From contig JAFGSL010000680.1 of the NCBI GenBank assembly GCA_016934645.1, forward strand, positions 1 to 18,393: DNA of 18,393 nt. Direction: 5' to 3'. This document shows, in pieces, positions 1 through 7,149 of the stretch. Both the position numbers and the translations under genes were made by a program. This DNA comes from Anaerolineae bacterium. GTDB taxonomy: Bacteria > Chloroflexota > Anaerolineae > B4-G1 > SLSP01. Below the pieces are notes generated by a model, which worked only from the letters and a program-made list of their open reading frames with translations, had not been told where the DNA came from and ran no database searches. Every line of letters starts with the position of its first letter. The stretch's first letter is position 1.

Positions 1-19
1 ATCACAAAATGCTCCGAGG

Positions 20-64
20 GGATCGCCAGATCCCCGTTCCGGTCTGGATCTGGCGATCCAGACC
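20..64. repeat. Overlapping inverted repeats
   Basis: Two perfect inverted repeats share one arm. GGATCGCCAGATCC (20-33) pairs with GGATCTGGCGATCC (46-59). Separately, GGTCTGGATC (41-50) pairs with GATCCAGACC (55-64) around a 4-base loop. The two hairpins are mutually exclusive, because 46-59 takes part in both. They lie beyond the 3' end of the minus-strand lipoprotein gene and could be part of a transcription end region or a palindromic repeat family. No gene is visible in 1-200. Confidence 0.6.
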
Positions 65-104
65 AAGCAAAAGACGATCCACTAAGGGCCTGTAAAAGAA
101 TAAG

Positions 105-155
105 TTCCCGCGCAGAGCGCCCCGGGGACGGGGCTTAGAGCAATAAATGCGGGAA
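105..155 (-). terminator. Possible terminator stem-loop after the lipoprotein gene
   Basis: TTCCCGC (105-111) pairs with GCGGGAA (149-155), enclosing a GC-rich inner hairpin, GCCCC (119-123) with GGGGC (130-134). It starts about 45 bases after the stop of the minus-strand gene that ends at 201. On the minus strand it is followed by a T-rich stretch (CTTATTCTTTT). This fits a transcription end, but the inner part is not a simple single stem. Confidence 0.4.
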
Positions 156-200
156 GTTATATTTTTACGAACCCTAAGATTGATTGAGTAGAAACACCGG

Positions 201-1961
201 TCACTCAGCAATAAGCAACCATACCATCGCCGATTGCAATGGCGACTCGACATCCCCCGTAGGAATAAAGACAACTTCTGCCGGAACTGCGCCCGTCAAA
301 CCGGTCACATCGACCGGGATACGCACCAGATGCTCTTCCATCGGGCGCGTCACAACCGGCGCCGAACCCCGCACGTCGCCTTGCACGCGCACCTGCACCT
401 CGCCAAACGTCGAAATGGGTGCGCGCTCGAAGACCACACGCACACTGTAGCCGTCTTCTGCTTGCAGATGCTGAAGCGTCTCGTAGGGCCGCCACCCGGC
501 CAACTGCGAGGTAGCCTGATCTGCACGGAACAACAGGTAACGCGGTGATTGGTCAAGCTCGACGGCCAATCCGTCATTCCCACCCGTAAACGTGCTGCGT
601 TCGCCCGCCATTTCGACCATTGTCACATCATCCACCACCAGTGGCAGATTGATGATATGCGTTTCGCTGATCGTCCACAGCGCCATTGCCGCCAGTTCTT
701 CCTTCATAAAAAGCAGCACATAGTCATAGTCAGGCGAAGACTCGTTCTGCCTCTCCAGTTGAATGCGCCGCATAAAACGATACCCATCCAACGTCGTCAG
801 CAGCGTTTGTACCGCGCGATAGGCCGGTTTGGGCGATAAATCGTGATGCACCGTGCCGAAATTCTGTTCGATGGCGGTGGAATCGACGCCGTCGTCGCGC
901 CAATCGTACCAGATGCTCAGATTCACATCATAGGCCAGGTTGACAAGCCCCTGCCGTGCCAGATACTGCGCCTGCTGTTCCTCGCTGATACCGTCGCGCA
1001 CCGAGGCATATCCCCACTCGCCGGAGAGCACCGGGATCTTCCACGCGGGACTATAGCGGTACAGCAGCGTCGCCAACTGCACGTAGTGCGGGCCGGCCTG
1101 CTCCGGGATCTCGAGGCCATAAGGATGCACAGTGACAGCATCCAGATTTGCGAATGCGCCCATATCCCCCAGCGCCGTCCAGAAGGGCCAATCGAAGCCA
1201 GAAGTTCCCGGGGCCACAATGATGGCAGTCGGATCCGCCCGCCGGATCGCCGCGGCAGTCTGGAGCAACAACGTTCCATAACGCTCGACGTCCGCTTGCG
1301 GCGCCCAAAAGTGATCGAGATTCGGCTCGTTCCAGATCTCCCAGACAACGCCTTTATCCCGGTAGCGCCGTGCCGCCGCCACTGCAAAGCGGACGAACGC
1401 TGCGCGCGCTTCGGGCGAATGTGGCGCAAAGCCATGGTCATAATGCGGATTCCCGTAGTCCAGGATGAAGATGACGCGGATGCCACGCTGCGCCGTCGCC
1501 GCCACCAACGCGTCGTATTCCCCAAACGTGTAGCGTCCCTGCTCCTGCTCGACCGTGTTCCAGAACATGTCCATGCGCACCCAGCGATAGCCGGCAGCCG
1601 CCAGCAAGTTTGCCTCACCGGGCAGTGGGCGCGTGAAGTGAATATTCACACCGAACGGCTCCGGGATCACGCGCTCAGGCAATGTATTGAGCAGCGGCGC
1701 GGATGTGACGTCCGCAGACGCGACAGTCGGCGTCACAGTCTGCGTGAGGATGGGGATAACAATCGTGGGGATCGACGTGGGCGTAGCGGTAGCGGTCGGC
1801 GTAAGCGTGGGGGTGGATGTCGCTGCGACGGTCGGCGTGGGCGAAGCCGTGACCGCCGCTGAGGGTGACGGCGTCATCAGGTCGGCCTGCGCGACAGGCA
1901 CAGCACAGCCCGCGAGCAAACACAAAAACAGCAGAAGGCAACCACACTTCGCAATATGCAA
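201..1961 (-). CDS. Lipoprotein glycoside hydrolase, clan GH-A (GH39/GH5-like)
   Basis: Predicted surface-anchored glycosidase. From the TTG at 1961 the protein begins with a short positive region, a hydrophobic stretch and the lipobox LAGC (Cys19), a type II signal peptide. A Thr/Pro/Ser-rich linker of about 60 residues follows, then a TIM-barrel domain with the clan GH-A signatures: WNEPN with the acid/base Glu (about residue 212), VHPYG, and SGEWG with the likely nucleophile Glu (about residue 315). A beta-rich C-terminal domain follows. The frame is open to a TTG at 2000, but that start overlaps the upstream toxin gene and has no ribosome site. AGAGG lies 11 bases before the 1961 TTG, and that start gives a typical lipoprotein leader. 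The substrate cannot be read from the sequence. The other GH-A protein in the window, at 11940-13994, lacks any signal peptide. Confidence 0.8.
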   Translation of the reverse strand: MHIAKCGCLLLFLCLLAGCAVPVAQADLMTPSPSAAVTASPTPTVAATSTPTLTPTATATPTSIPTIVIPILTQTVTPTVASADVTSAPLLNTLPERVIPEPFGVNIHFTRPLPGEANLLAAAGYRWVRMDMFWNTVEQEQGRYTFGEYDALVAATAQRGIRVIFILDYGNPHYDHGFAPHSPEARAAFVRFAVAAARRYRDKGVVWEIWNEPNLDHFWAPQADVERYGTLLLQTAAAIRRADPTAIIVAPGTSGFDWPFWTALGDMGAFANLDAVTVHPYGLEIPEQAGPHYVQLATLLYRYSPAWKIPVLSGEWGYASVRDGISEEQQAQYLARQGLVNLAYDVNLSIWYDWRDDGVDSTAIEQNFGTVHHDLSPKPAYRAVQTLLTTLDGYRFMRRIQLERQNESSPDYDYVLLFMKEELAAMALWTISETHIINLPLVVDDVTMVEMAGERSTFTGGNDGLAVELDQSPRYLLFRADQATSQLAGWRPYETLQHLQAEDGYSVRVVFERAPISTFGEVQVRVQGDVRGSAPVVTRPMEEHLVRIPVDVTGLTGAVPAEVVFIPTGDVESPLQSAMVWLLIAE

Positions 1962-1977
1962 GGGCGTCAAAGCCTCT

Positions 1978-2421
1978 TCATACAAAGAAGTCGAAGTCAA
2001 CTGCGAAAGGATTCACGAAGGACACATCTTCAATTGTACTGCCAGGATTGAAGTCTTCACTAAAAACGAGTCCTATGCCATTGAGATGCGCTGCCGCCCA
2101 GATTTGTGCATCCCAAAAGCTGAATGCATACTCACGCACACCTCGAACCGCCTCCAGGATAACTTCAGATGTCACATCAAGCACCGGCCAGAAGCGTGCG
2201 TAATGTTCCAAACGAGAGTAGGCCTGCTCTAATGTCAAAGGGACTATCAATTTCCGCGTTATTGTATTGAAAAACTCCGAGAGCACCTGCGCACTAAGCA
2301 CGCCCTTACCAGTCACTAGTAAACGATCCAACACATGCAACGCCTGATTTTGTTTCTCCGGTTCTGAACGGTCGTACGCGTAGACCAAGACATTTGTATC
2401 GACGAAAATCTCAGCGGTCAT
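1978..2421 (-). CDS. PIN-domain ribonuclease toxin (VapC-like)
   Basis: 147-residue PIN-domain protein, expected to be a Mg2+-dependent ribonuclease and the toxin of a type II toxin-antitoxin pair. The four acidic residues of the PIN active site can be placed: Asp8 in VDTNVLVYAYD, Glu49 in LSEFFNT, Asp104 in FWDAQIWAAA, and Asp123 in FSEDF. The frame is open ten codons further upstream, but the ATG at 2421 is preceded by GGGAGG at a good distance and gives the usual PIN N-terminus, so I chose it. It overlaps the antitoxin stop by 11 bases, the usual arrangement for coupled antitoxin-toxin translation. The RNA target is not predictable from sequence. Confidence 0.85.
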   Translation of the reverse strand: MTAEIFVDTNVLVYAYDRSEPEKQNQALHVLDRLLVTGKGVLSAQVLSEFFNTITRKLIVPLTLEQAYSRLEHYARFWPVLDVTSEVILEAVRGVREYAFSFWDAQIWAAAHLNGIGLVFSEDFNPGSTIEDVSFVNPFAVDFDFFV

Positions 2422-2671
2422 ACAAGTCCTCCCGTTTCCAAGTGCGGCCACCGGAAACGACGCCTTGAGCTATCAAATCGGCGATGAAAGCTTTCTCTGT
2501 TTGCCACGCAGCAAGGATATGTTGCTGTTGGCGTGCTTGTTCTTTCAACCATCGCTCTATCGCTTGGCGGATAATCTCAGATTCAGACAGACCGCTCTCC
2601 ATGGACCATTGCTTTAAAGCAACTTCCTGCTGAGGCTCAATATATACTTGCTTGCGAACCATCGTAGACAT
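2411..2671 (-). CDS. Ribbon-helix-helix antitoxin of the PIN pair
   Basis: 86-residue protein. Residues 5-45 have the ribbon-helix-helix (CopG/MetJ-type) pattern: a basic beta strand (RKQVYIEP), a helix (EVALKQWSMESG), the turn LSESE, and a second helix (IIRQAIERWLKEQ). The C-terminal half is probably the segment that wraps and neutralises the toxin. Members of this class bind DNA as dimers and usually repress their own operon. The ATG at 2671 is preceded by GGGAGG. The gene overlaps the PIN toxin start by 11 bases. A consensus-like promoter with a tandem repeat lies just upstream (2691-2730). Assignment to the VapB group comes from fold and partner, not from close sequence recognition. Confidence 0.82.
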   Translation of the reverse strand: MSTMVRKQVYIEPQQEVALKQWSMESGLSESEIIRQAIERWLKEQARQQQHILAAWQTEKAFIADLIAQGVVSGGRTWKREDLYDR

Positions 2672-2690
2672 GAAACACCTCCCGAAGAAG

Positions 2691-2730
2691 ATTATACATC
2701 ACATTATACATCATCTTCAGAAGTTAACAA
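2691..2730 (-). promoter_or_regulatory. Promoter and possible operator of the toxin-antitoxin pair
   Basis: Read on the minus strand, TTGTTA (2725-2730) and TATAAT (2703-2708) are separated by 16 bases, a good sigma-70-type promoter. The block GATGTATAAT occurs twice, 12 bases apart, so a second TATAAT sits at 2691-2696. The tandem copies overlap the -10 region and directly precede the GGGAGG site of the antitoxin gene, so they are a plausible operator for the ribbon-helix-helix protein. Confidence 0.6.
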
Positions 2731-2745
2731 GTACACACTGACACT

Positions 2746-3786
2746 TTACAGCAAGTGGATGTTATTCTCCCGGCAGGTTTGCACCATCGTCTCCGGCCAC
2801 AGGCTCGACTGGATTTCCCCGATGTGTGCCTTGTGCAGGTACAGCATACACAGACGCGATTGGCCGATGCCGCCGCCGATAGATTGCGGTAGCTCTCCCG
2901 ACAGCAGCCGCCGGTGGAACAGCAACTCGCGGCGGTCGAGCACGTCCTGCAATGTCAACTGCCGCAACAGCGCCTCCGCGTCCACGCGAATCCCCATCGA
3001 CGAGAGTTCGTAGGCGGCGTCGAACAATGGATAGTACACGAGGATGTCGCCGTTTAGACCCTGGTAGCCATTCACCGTCGGTGTAGACCAATCGTCGTAG
3101 TCCGGCGCGCGCCCATCGTGCGGTTTTCCGTCACGCAGCGCACCGCCGATGCCGATGACGAACACCGCGCCGTACTCGCGGCAGACGGCATCCTCACGCT
3201 CTTTTGGCGACAAATCGGGATAACGCGCTTGCAAGTCCTCGGCGTGGATAAAAGTGATCTTCTCCGGCAAAAACGGCTCGATGGCGGGATAGAGATGATG
3301 CACGTACCGTTCAGTGCGGCGGATCACGTCGTAGATGCGGCGGACGGTGGACTTCAGGTAATCCAGCGTGCGTTCTTCGGGTAGCATCACGCGTTCCCAG
3401 TCCCACTGGTCGACATATAAGGAATGGAGATTGTCCAGATCCTCGTCGGCGCGAATGGCGTTCATGTCGGTGTACAAGCCTTCGCCTGGCGCAAATTCCA
3501 GATCGGCCAACTGCATGCGCTTCCATTTCGCCAGCGAGTGAACGATCTCGGCGCGCACATCCGCCATCGCCTTGATCGGAAAAGCCACTGGGCGCTCGAC
3601 GCCGTTGAGATTGTCGTTGATGCCGGTTCCGGCCTGCACGAACAGCGGCGCAGTGACGCGAACGAGGTTCAGCTCGAAGGCCAGATTCGTCTGGAAAAAC
3701 GTCTTGACCTGGCGAATGGCGCTTTCTGTCTCGCGCACATCCAACAAACAGCGATAATTTTCTGGAATAATCAATCGTGTAACCAT
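2746..3786 (-). CDS. asnA: Aspartate-ammonia ligase (asparagine synthetase A)
   Basis: Makes asparagine from aspartate, ammonia and ATP (giving AMP and PPi) in the cytoplasm. The 346-residue protein has the class II aminoacyl-tRNA-synthetase-like AsnA fold throughout. Visible landmarks are PLFVQAGTGINDNLNG near the N-terminus, the KAMADVRAEIVHSLAKWKR region, GLYTDMNAIRADE, a central VDQWDWE, and the C-terminal motif 3 GGGIGQSRLCM followed by HKAHIGEIQ. The length is close to the roughly 330 residues of the Escherichia coli enzyme. An upstream ATG at 3849 is in frame but lacks a ribosome site. The ATG at 3786 has GAGGGG just ahead and matches the family N-terminus. It stands alone, divergent from the small membrane protein gene. 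Confidence 0.95.
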   Translation of the reverse strand: MVTRLIIPENYRCLLDVRETESAIRQVKTFFQTNLAFELNLVRVTAPLFVQAGTGINDNLNGVERPVAFPIKAMADVRAEIVHSLAKWKRMQLADLEFAPGEGLYTDMNAIRADEDLDNLHSLYVDQWDWERVMLPEERTLDYLKSTVRRIYDVIRRTERYVHHLYPAIEPFLPEKITFIHAEDLQARYPDLSPKEREDAVCREYGAVFVIGIGGALRDGKPHDGRAPDYDDWSTPTVNGYQGLNGDILVYYPLFDAAYELSSMGIRVDAEALLRQLTLQDVLDRRELLFHRRLLSGELPQSIGGGIGQSRLCMLYLHKAHIGEIQSSLWPETMVQTCRENNIHLL

Positions 3787-3898
3787 ATCTTCCCCTCTCG
3801 GAAATAGTCGTGTACGAAACTCTGTGAACTTTTTGGCACGCTCCTGCATGGAATAATTAACCGAACAAAAACGGATATCATCACTCAGGAGGTGTAAA

Positions 3899-4108
3899 AT
3901 GACACAGTGGATTCAGGAATGGGTTATTTTATCGATGTTGGCGATCCTGGCGGTAGGGACGGTGTTCGTCCTCTGGGTCATCTGGCCGTTGCTGCCGGGC
4001 CGGCTGCCAGCGACGATCTTTCCAGCGCTCGATCTGGAAGGCGTTGTCTCCGTCCTCATGCTACTCGTCATCATCGCCGGCTTCGGAAAGCTGCTGTGCA
4101 GCAAATAG
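3899..4108 (+). CDS. Small two-helix membrane protein
   Basis: 69-residue protein, not recognised. Two hydrophobic segments (about residues 8-31 and 47-65) are separated by a short loop with GRLPATIFPALDLEG, so it is probably an integral membrane hairpin. The start is well supported by AGGAGG placed just before the ATG. It is the only convincing plus-strand gene in the window, divergent from asnA and convergent with pstB. The context gives no functional hint. Confidence 0.7.
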   Translation: MTQWIQEWVILSMLAILAVGTVFVLWVIWPLLPGRLPATIFPALDLEGVVSVLMLLVIIAGFGKLLCSK

Positions 4109-4145
4109 ATCGAATTACGAATTGCGAATCACGGTTTACAGGTCG

Positions 4146-4187
4146 CACCCTGCATCTTGCCTCTTGCGTCCTGCCTCTTGCTTCTTG
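4146..4187. repeat. Heptanucleotide tandem repeat (6 units)
   Basis: Six consecutive 7-base units of consensus CNYCYTG fill the gap between the convergent small membrane protein gene and pstB, ending at the last base before the pstB stop codon. Two units are identical (CCTCTTG) and the rest differ at one to three positions. It resembles short tandemly repeated heptamers seen between genes in other phyla. Confidence 0.6.
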
Positions 4188-4964
4188 CTACCCCACCCGC
4201 CCGCTGATGTAGTCTTCTGTCATCTTCTGCGCGGGACGGGTGAAGAGCTGCGCGGTAGGCGCCTCTTCGATCAACTCACCGAGCCAGAACAACGCGGTGC
4301 GGTCCGAGACGCGCGCAGCCTGCTGCATATTGTGCGTGACGATGACGATGGTGTACTGCTTGCGCAGTTCCCGCATCAAATCCTCGACGCGCAGCGTGGC
4401 AATGGGATCGAGGGCCGAGCACGGCTCGTCCATCAGGATCACCTCCGGCCTGACCGCCAGCGTGCGCGCGATGCACAGCCGCTGCTGCTCGCCCAACGAC
4501 AGGCTCAACGCAGGTTGCGACATGTCACCCTTGATCTCACTCCACAACCCGACCTCTTGCAAATACTGCTGCGCCATATCACCGAGTGCCGATCCCCTCT
4601 CCAATCCTAGAGAGCGCGGTCCCATCACGAGGTTGTTGTAGATCGACTGCGGGAACGGGTTGGGCTTCTGGAACACCAATCCCACCCGGCGGCGCAGTTC
4701 GACGACATCCACGTCAGGCGCGTAGATGTCGTCGTCATCCAATAGAATCTCCCCTTCGACACGCGTGTGCGGGATTTCGTCGTTCATGCGATTGAGACAG
4801 CGCAAAAACGTGGACTTTCCACACCCCGACGGCCCGATAAAGGCCATGATTCCCTCTGGCATGATATCCAGCGTGATATCCATCAAAGCTTGCTTCGCGC
4901 CATAGTAGAAATCCAGATGGTGCACGCGTATTTTGGGCGCAACCGGCGTTTCATCCATAGTCAA
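4188..4964 (-). CDS. pstB: Phosphate ABC transporter ATP-binding protein
   Basis: 258-residue ATPase of the PstSCAB high-affinity phosphate importer, which would sit on the cytoplasmic face of the PstA/PstC channel. It shows Walker A GPSGCGKST, the PstB-type LNRMND after it, a Q-loop region (VFQKPNPFPQSIYNN), Walker B VILMDEPCSALDP, the switch His in VTHNMQQA, and the PstB-like tail MTEDYISGRVG. The signature motif reads LSLGEQQR rather than the usual LSGGQQQR. Start: TTG at 4964 lies about 5 bases after AAGGAA, while ATG at 4958 is two codons further in; either is possible. No pstS, pstC, pstA or phoU gene is in the window, so the transporter partners must be coded elsewhere. Confidence 0.93.
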   Translation of the reverse strand: MTMDETPVAPKIRVHHLDFYYGAKQALMDITLDIMPEGIMAFIGPSGCGKSTFLRCLNRMNDEIPHTRVEGEILLDDDDIYAPDVDVVELRRRVGLVFQKPNPFPQSIYNNLVMGPRSLGLERGSALGDMAQQYLQEVGLWSEIKGDMSQPALSLSLGEQQRLCIARTLAVRPEVILMDEPCSALDPIATLRVEDLMRELRKQYTIVIVTHNMQQAARVSDRTALFWLGELIEEAPTAQLFTRPAQKMTEDYISGRVG

Positions 4965-5030
4965 TCCATTTCCTTCATACGACAGATAGCCCCAAGTATA
5001 AACGGCCTTGAGATGTAGTCAATCATAAAA

Positions 5031-5078
5031 CGCAAAACGTGAAACGTAAGGGTTCCGCTTTACGTTTCACGTTTTACG
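5031..5078. terminator. Long perfect hairpin between the CHAT-SIR2 gene and pstB
   Basis: AAAACGTGAAACGTAA (5034-5049) is exactly complementary to 5060-5075, with a 10-base loop, and the arms extend imperfectly on both sides. It lies 22 bases after the stop of the CHAT-SIR2 gene. On the minus strand the second arm runs into CGTTTTGCGTTTT, so it could end transcription of the 5100-11832 operon before pstB. The stem is less GC-rich than most intrinsic terminators, so a dispersed palindromic repeat is an alternative. Confidence 0.5.
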
Positions 5079-5099
5079 CTATCCGTTCAACCGGGGTTA

Positions 5100-7148
5100 T
5101 TATCGCTTTTCCCACTGCTCGCGCAGTTCGGCGACGAATTGCGCGGTGCTGCCCCAGTAGACGTTGATGTCGGCATCTTGGAAGTATTGCTGTAAGAAAG
5201 TCTGCACGGCGGCAGTGTCGGTACTGACGACATCGTCCAACTCCAATTGCACCGCCACATGCTTAAACTTGCGCCGTTGGGTGAGGTTGTTCACCAGGCC
5301 GTGCATCAATACGCGGAATTCCCAGTCGTAGAGGCTGTAGCCGATGAACATCAAGGATGTGGCGGACAGGGCATCGCGGACGATATAGGGGATGCGGTCG
5401 CGCTCGGAACTGGTGCGCACCAGGAAGTTGAAGTAATGGTCTTCGGTGAGGGCTAGGGAATCTACTTCCTCATCGCTGCCGAAAAAGTGATAGACCAGCG
5501 GGGCGTCCACGCTCGGTTCGTAGTCCTTGTTTTCGCTCAATTGCGACTCTAACCAGTCCAAGTCTTCGCTCCAACGACACAACTCCCGCACCGGTTCCCG
5601 CCCGCGTGCCTTGAGTGCTTCGACCATAAAGCTATCGGGGTTGGTGGTCAGGTACAGCGACAGATCAAGATCGGCCAACACGCGGTGGGCATCATTGGGA
5701 TTGTCCTTGACCAAATTCTGCCATTCCACCGTTTGCACCAGCTCGGTCAGAGTTTCGGCTTCGTCATCGGGACGCAGGTCTTCCGGTAGCCGCGCGGTCA
5801 GTTCGGCGATCAGCGTGTCCGATAGCTCGCAGCGCGGGAAATCTTCGCCCCGGCTGGTGGCCATAAACTGCGCCACCCGCGCCATCTCGTTGCGGTTGCG
5901 GAAGGGATAGTCGTGCAAATCCGCCCAACGTTCCGCGATCTCGGCCTGGGTGGGTAACAGTTGACCGTGGACGCGGGGGCCGATGATGGGGGTGCAGCGT
6001 CCCTTTTGGATTTGGCGCACCAGGGTTGACCAGAAAGACTTGGGTTGGCCTGTGCCCAGGATCTCGCCGCGCGCATCGGCTTCCGTGCCCCACAACTGAC
6101 CGGACTTGAGGCGCATAAAGAGCACGGGCACGGCGGCGTCGGAACGCTCGGCGGTGAGCAAGGTGCTGCGCGCTTCGTTCATCGCCTGATCTACGTAGCC
6201 GTGTTTCAATAGACGTTGGTAAAAGGTGCTCTCAAACGTGCGGGCCGTCTCGATAGTGACAAAATCCTGCATCGCTATCACCGCCGGCACGCCCACCGAC
6301 ACCAGTTTTGGCCCCAGCCCCGCGAAAGCATCGGTAGTCGCACGGGTCGCGCTCTGGCACGCCATCAGCGTCACCAGTTGCGGGCGCGCGCTTTGCCGGG
6401 CCAGCATACTCACCAACGCGCTATCGTGTACGACGTGGGTGTGTCCGGCTTCATCCTGTAGATAGAGCGCGGCCTGCCCGCGCCGCTGGCTGAACGCGCC
6501 GTGGCCCACAAAGTGCAACACGTGATAGCCGTCACGGAGCGCGTCTTCAAGGCGTTTCAGCGTCACGGGTGCGTCGAGAAACTCGGCCTCGATTTGCTCT
6601 TTATCCAGGGTCGCGAAGGCCGCCTTTAAAATCTCCCGCTCCGCGTTGACGTCCACGGGGGCTAACGCATGGTCTTCCAGATCGTTCGGGTTGGAGATGG
6701 CGACCAATATGCGGATGGTGCTCTCGCCTGCGGCCTCGCTCCAGGGTAAGGCGATGGGCAAGTAGCGGGAGAAGGGTGTTGTGGCCTGCGCGGACAGCAT
6801 CGCCGGGCCGTCGGTGAGCAGTTCCCACGGCAGCGCGTGCAATTCGGCGGCGGTGGGGTCAATGCGCAGGCGGATGCGGCAGTGCGGCGCTTGCGTCCGC
6901 GCCTTATCCCACGCGCTACGCAGGGCCGCGTCGGCGAGGAATGCTTCAAAAAGCCGCTGCCCATCCGCTGCCGGGTCGCCGCTGGACGTCCAGGGCAGAA
7001 TGTCCGCGTCGAGCAAACCGGGCGCGAACTCCTGCTGCCCGCCCAGCGTGATTTCGACGGGATAGCCCCTCTTGGGGCCGGCGTCGTCGGTGCTGCGGAA
7101 GATGCGGATTTCCAGGTCAACGATAGGCGTGTCTGTGTGATTGGCCAT
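5100..7148 (-). CDS. CHAT caspase-like protease fused to a SIR2-like domain
   Basis: 682-residue predicted cytoplasmic effector. Residues about 100-365 form a CHAT domain, a caspase-family cysteine protease fold: the catalytic His216 is in LHFVGHGAFS and the catalytic Cys264 is in LVTLMACQSA. Residues about 373-680 match a SIR2-like domain (SIR2_2 type): TTNPD (501-505, with Asn503), YHFFGS (553-558, with His554), LTEDHYFNFL (567-576) and the family hallmark FIGYSLYDWEFRVL. The expected NAD-binding GAGxS loop is replaced by IIGPRVHG near residue 388, so NADase activity is uncertain. The ATG at 7148 lies one base after the stop of the nSTAND-WD40 gene, and its GAGGGG ribosome site is inside that gene's last codons, so translation is probably coupled. 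A hairpin follows the stop. Related domains act in bacterial abortive infection; that role here is inferred. Confidence 0.88.
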   Translation of the reverse strand: MANHTDTPIVDLEIRIFRSTDDAGPKRGYPVEITLGGQQEFAPGLLDADILPWTSSGDPAADGQRLFEAFLADAALRSAWDKARTQAPHCRIRLRIDPTAAELHALPWELLTDGPAMLSAQATTPFSRYLPIALPWSEAAGESTIRILVAISNPNDLEDHALAPVDVNAEREILKAAFATLDKEQIEAEFLDAPVTLKRLEDALRDGYHVLHFVGHGAFSQRRGQAALYLQDEAGHTHVVHDSALVSMLARQSARPQLVTLMACQSATRATTDAFAGLGPKLVSVGVPAVIAMQDFVTIETARTFESTFYQRLLKHGYVDQAMNEARSTLLTAERSDAAVPVLFMRLKSGQLWGTEADARGEILGTGQPKSFWSTLVRQIQKGRCTPIIGPRVHGQLLPTQAEIAERWADLHDYPFRNRNEMARVAQFMATSRGEDFPRCELSDTLIAELTARLPEDLRPDDEAETLTELVQTVEWQNLVKDNPNDAHRVLADLDLSLYLTTNPDSFMVEALKARGREPVRELCRWSEDLDWLESQLSENKDYEPSVDAPLVYHFFGSDEEVDSLALTEDHYFNFLVRTSSERDRIPYIVRDALSATSLMFIGYSLYDWEFRVLMHGLVNNLTQRRKFKHVAVQLELDDVVSTDTAAVQTFLQQYFQDADINVYWGSTAQFVAELREQWEKR

Positions 7149-7149
7149 T

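Noticed and set aside
843..1862. Plus-strand open frame of about 339 codons
   Set aside because: It is antisense to the lipoprotein glycoside hydrolase, is rich in Arg and His as expected for a mirror frame, and has no family features.
3787..3849. Longer asnA protein starting at the ATG at 3849
   Set aside because: No ribosome site precedes it, the extra 21 residues do not resemble the AsnA N-terminus, and the ATG at 3786 has GAGGGG at good spacing.
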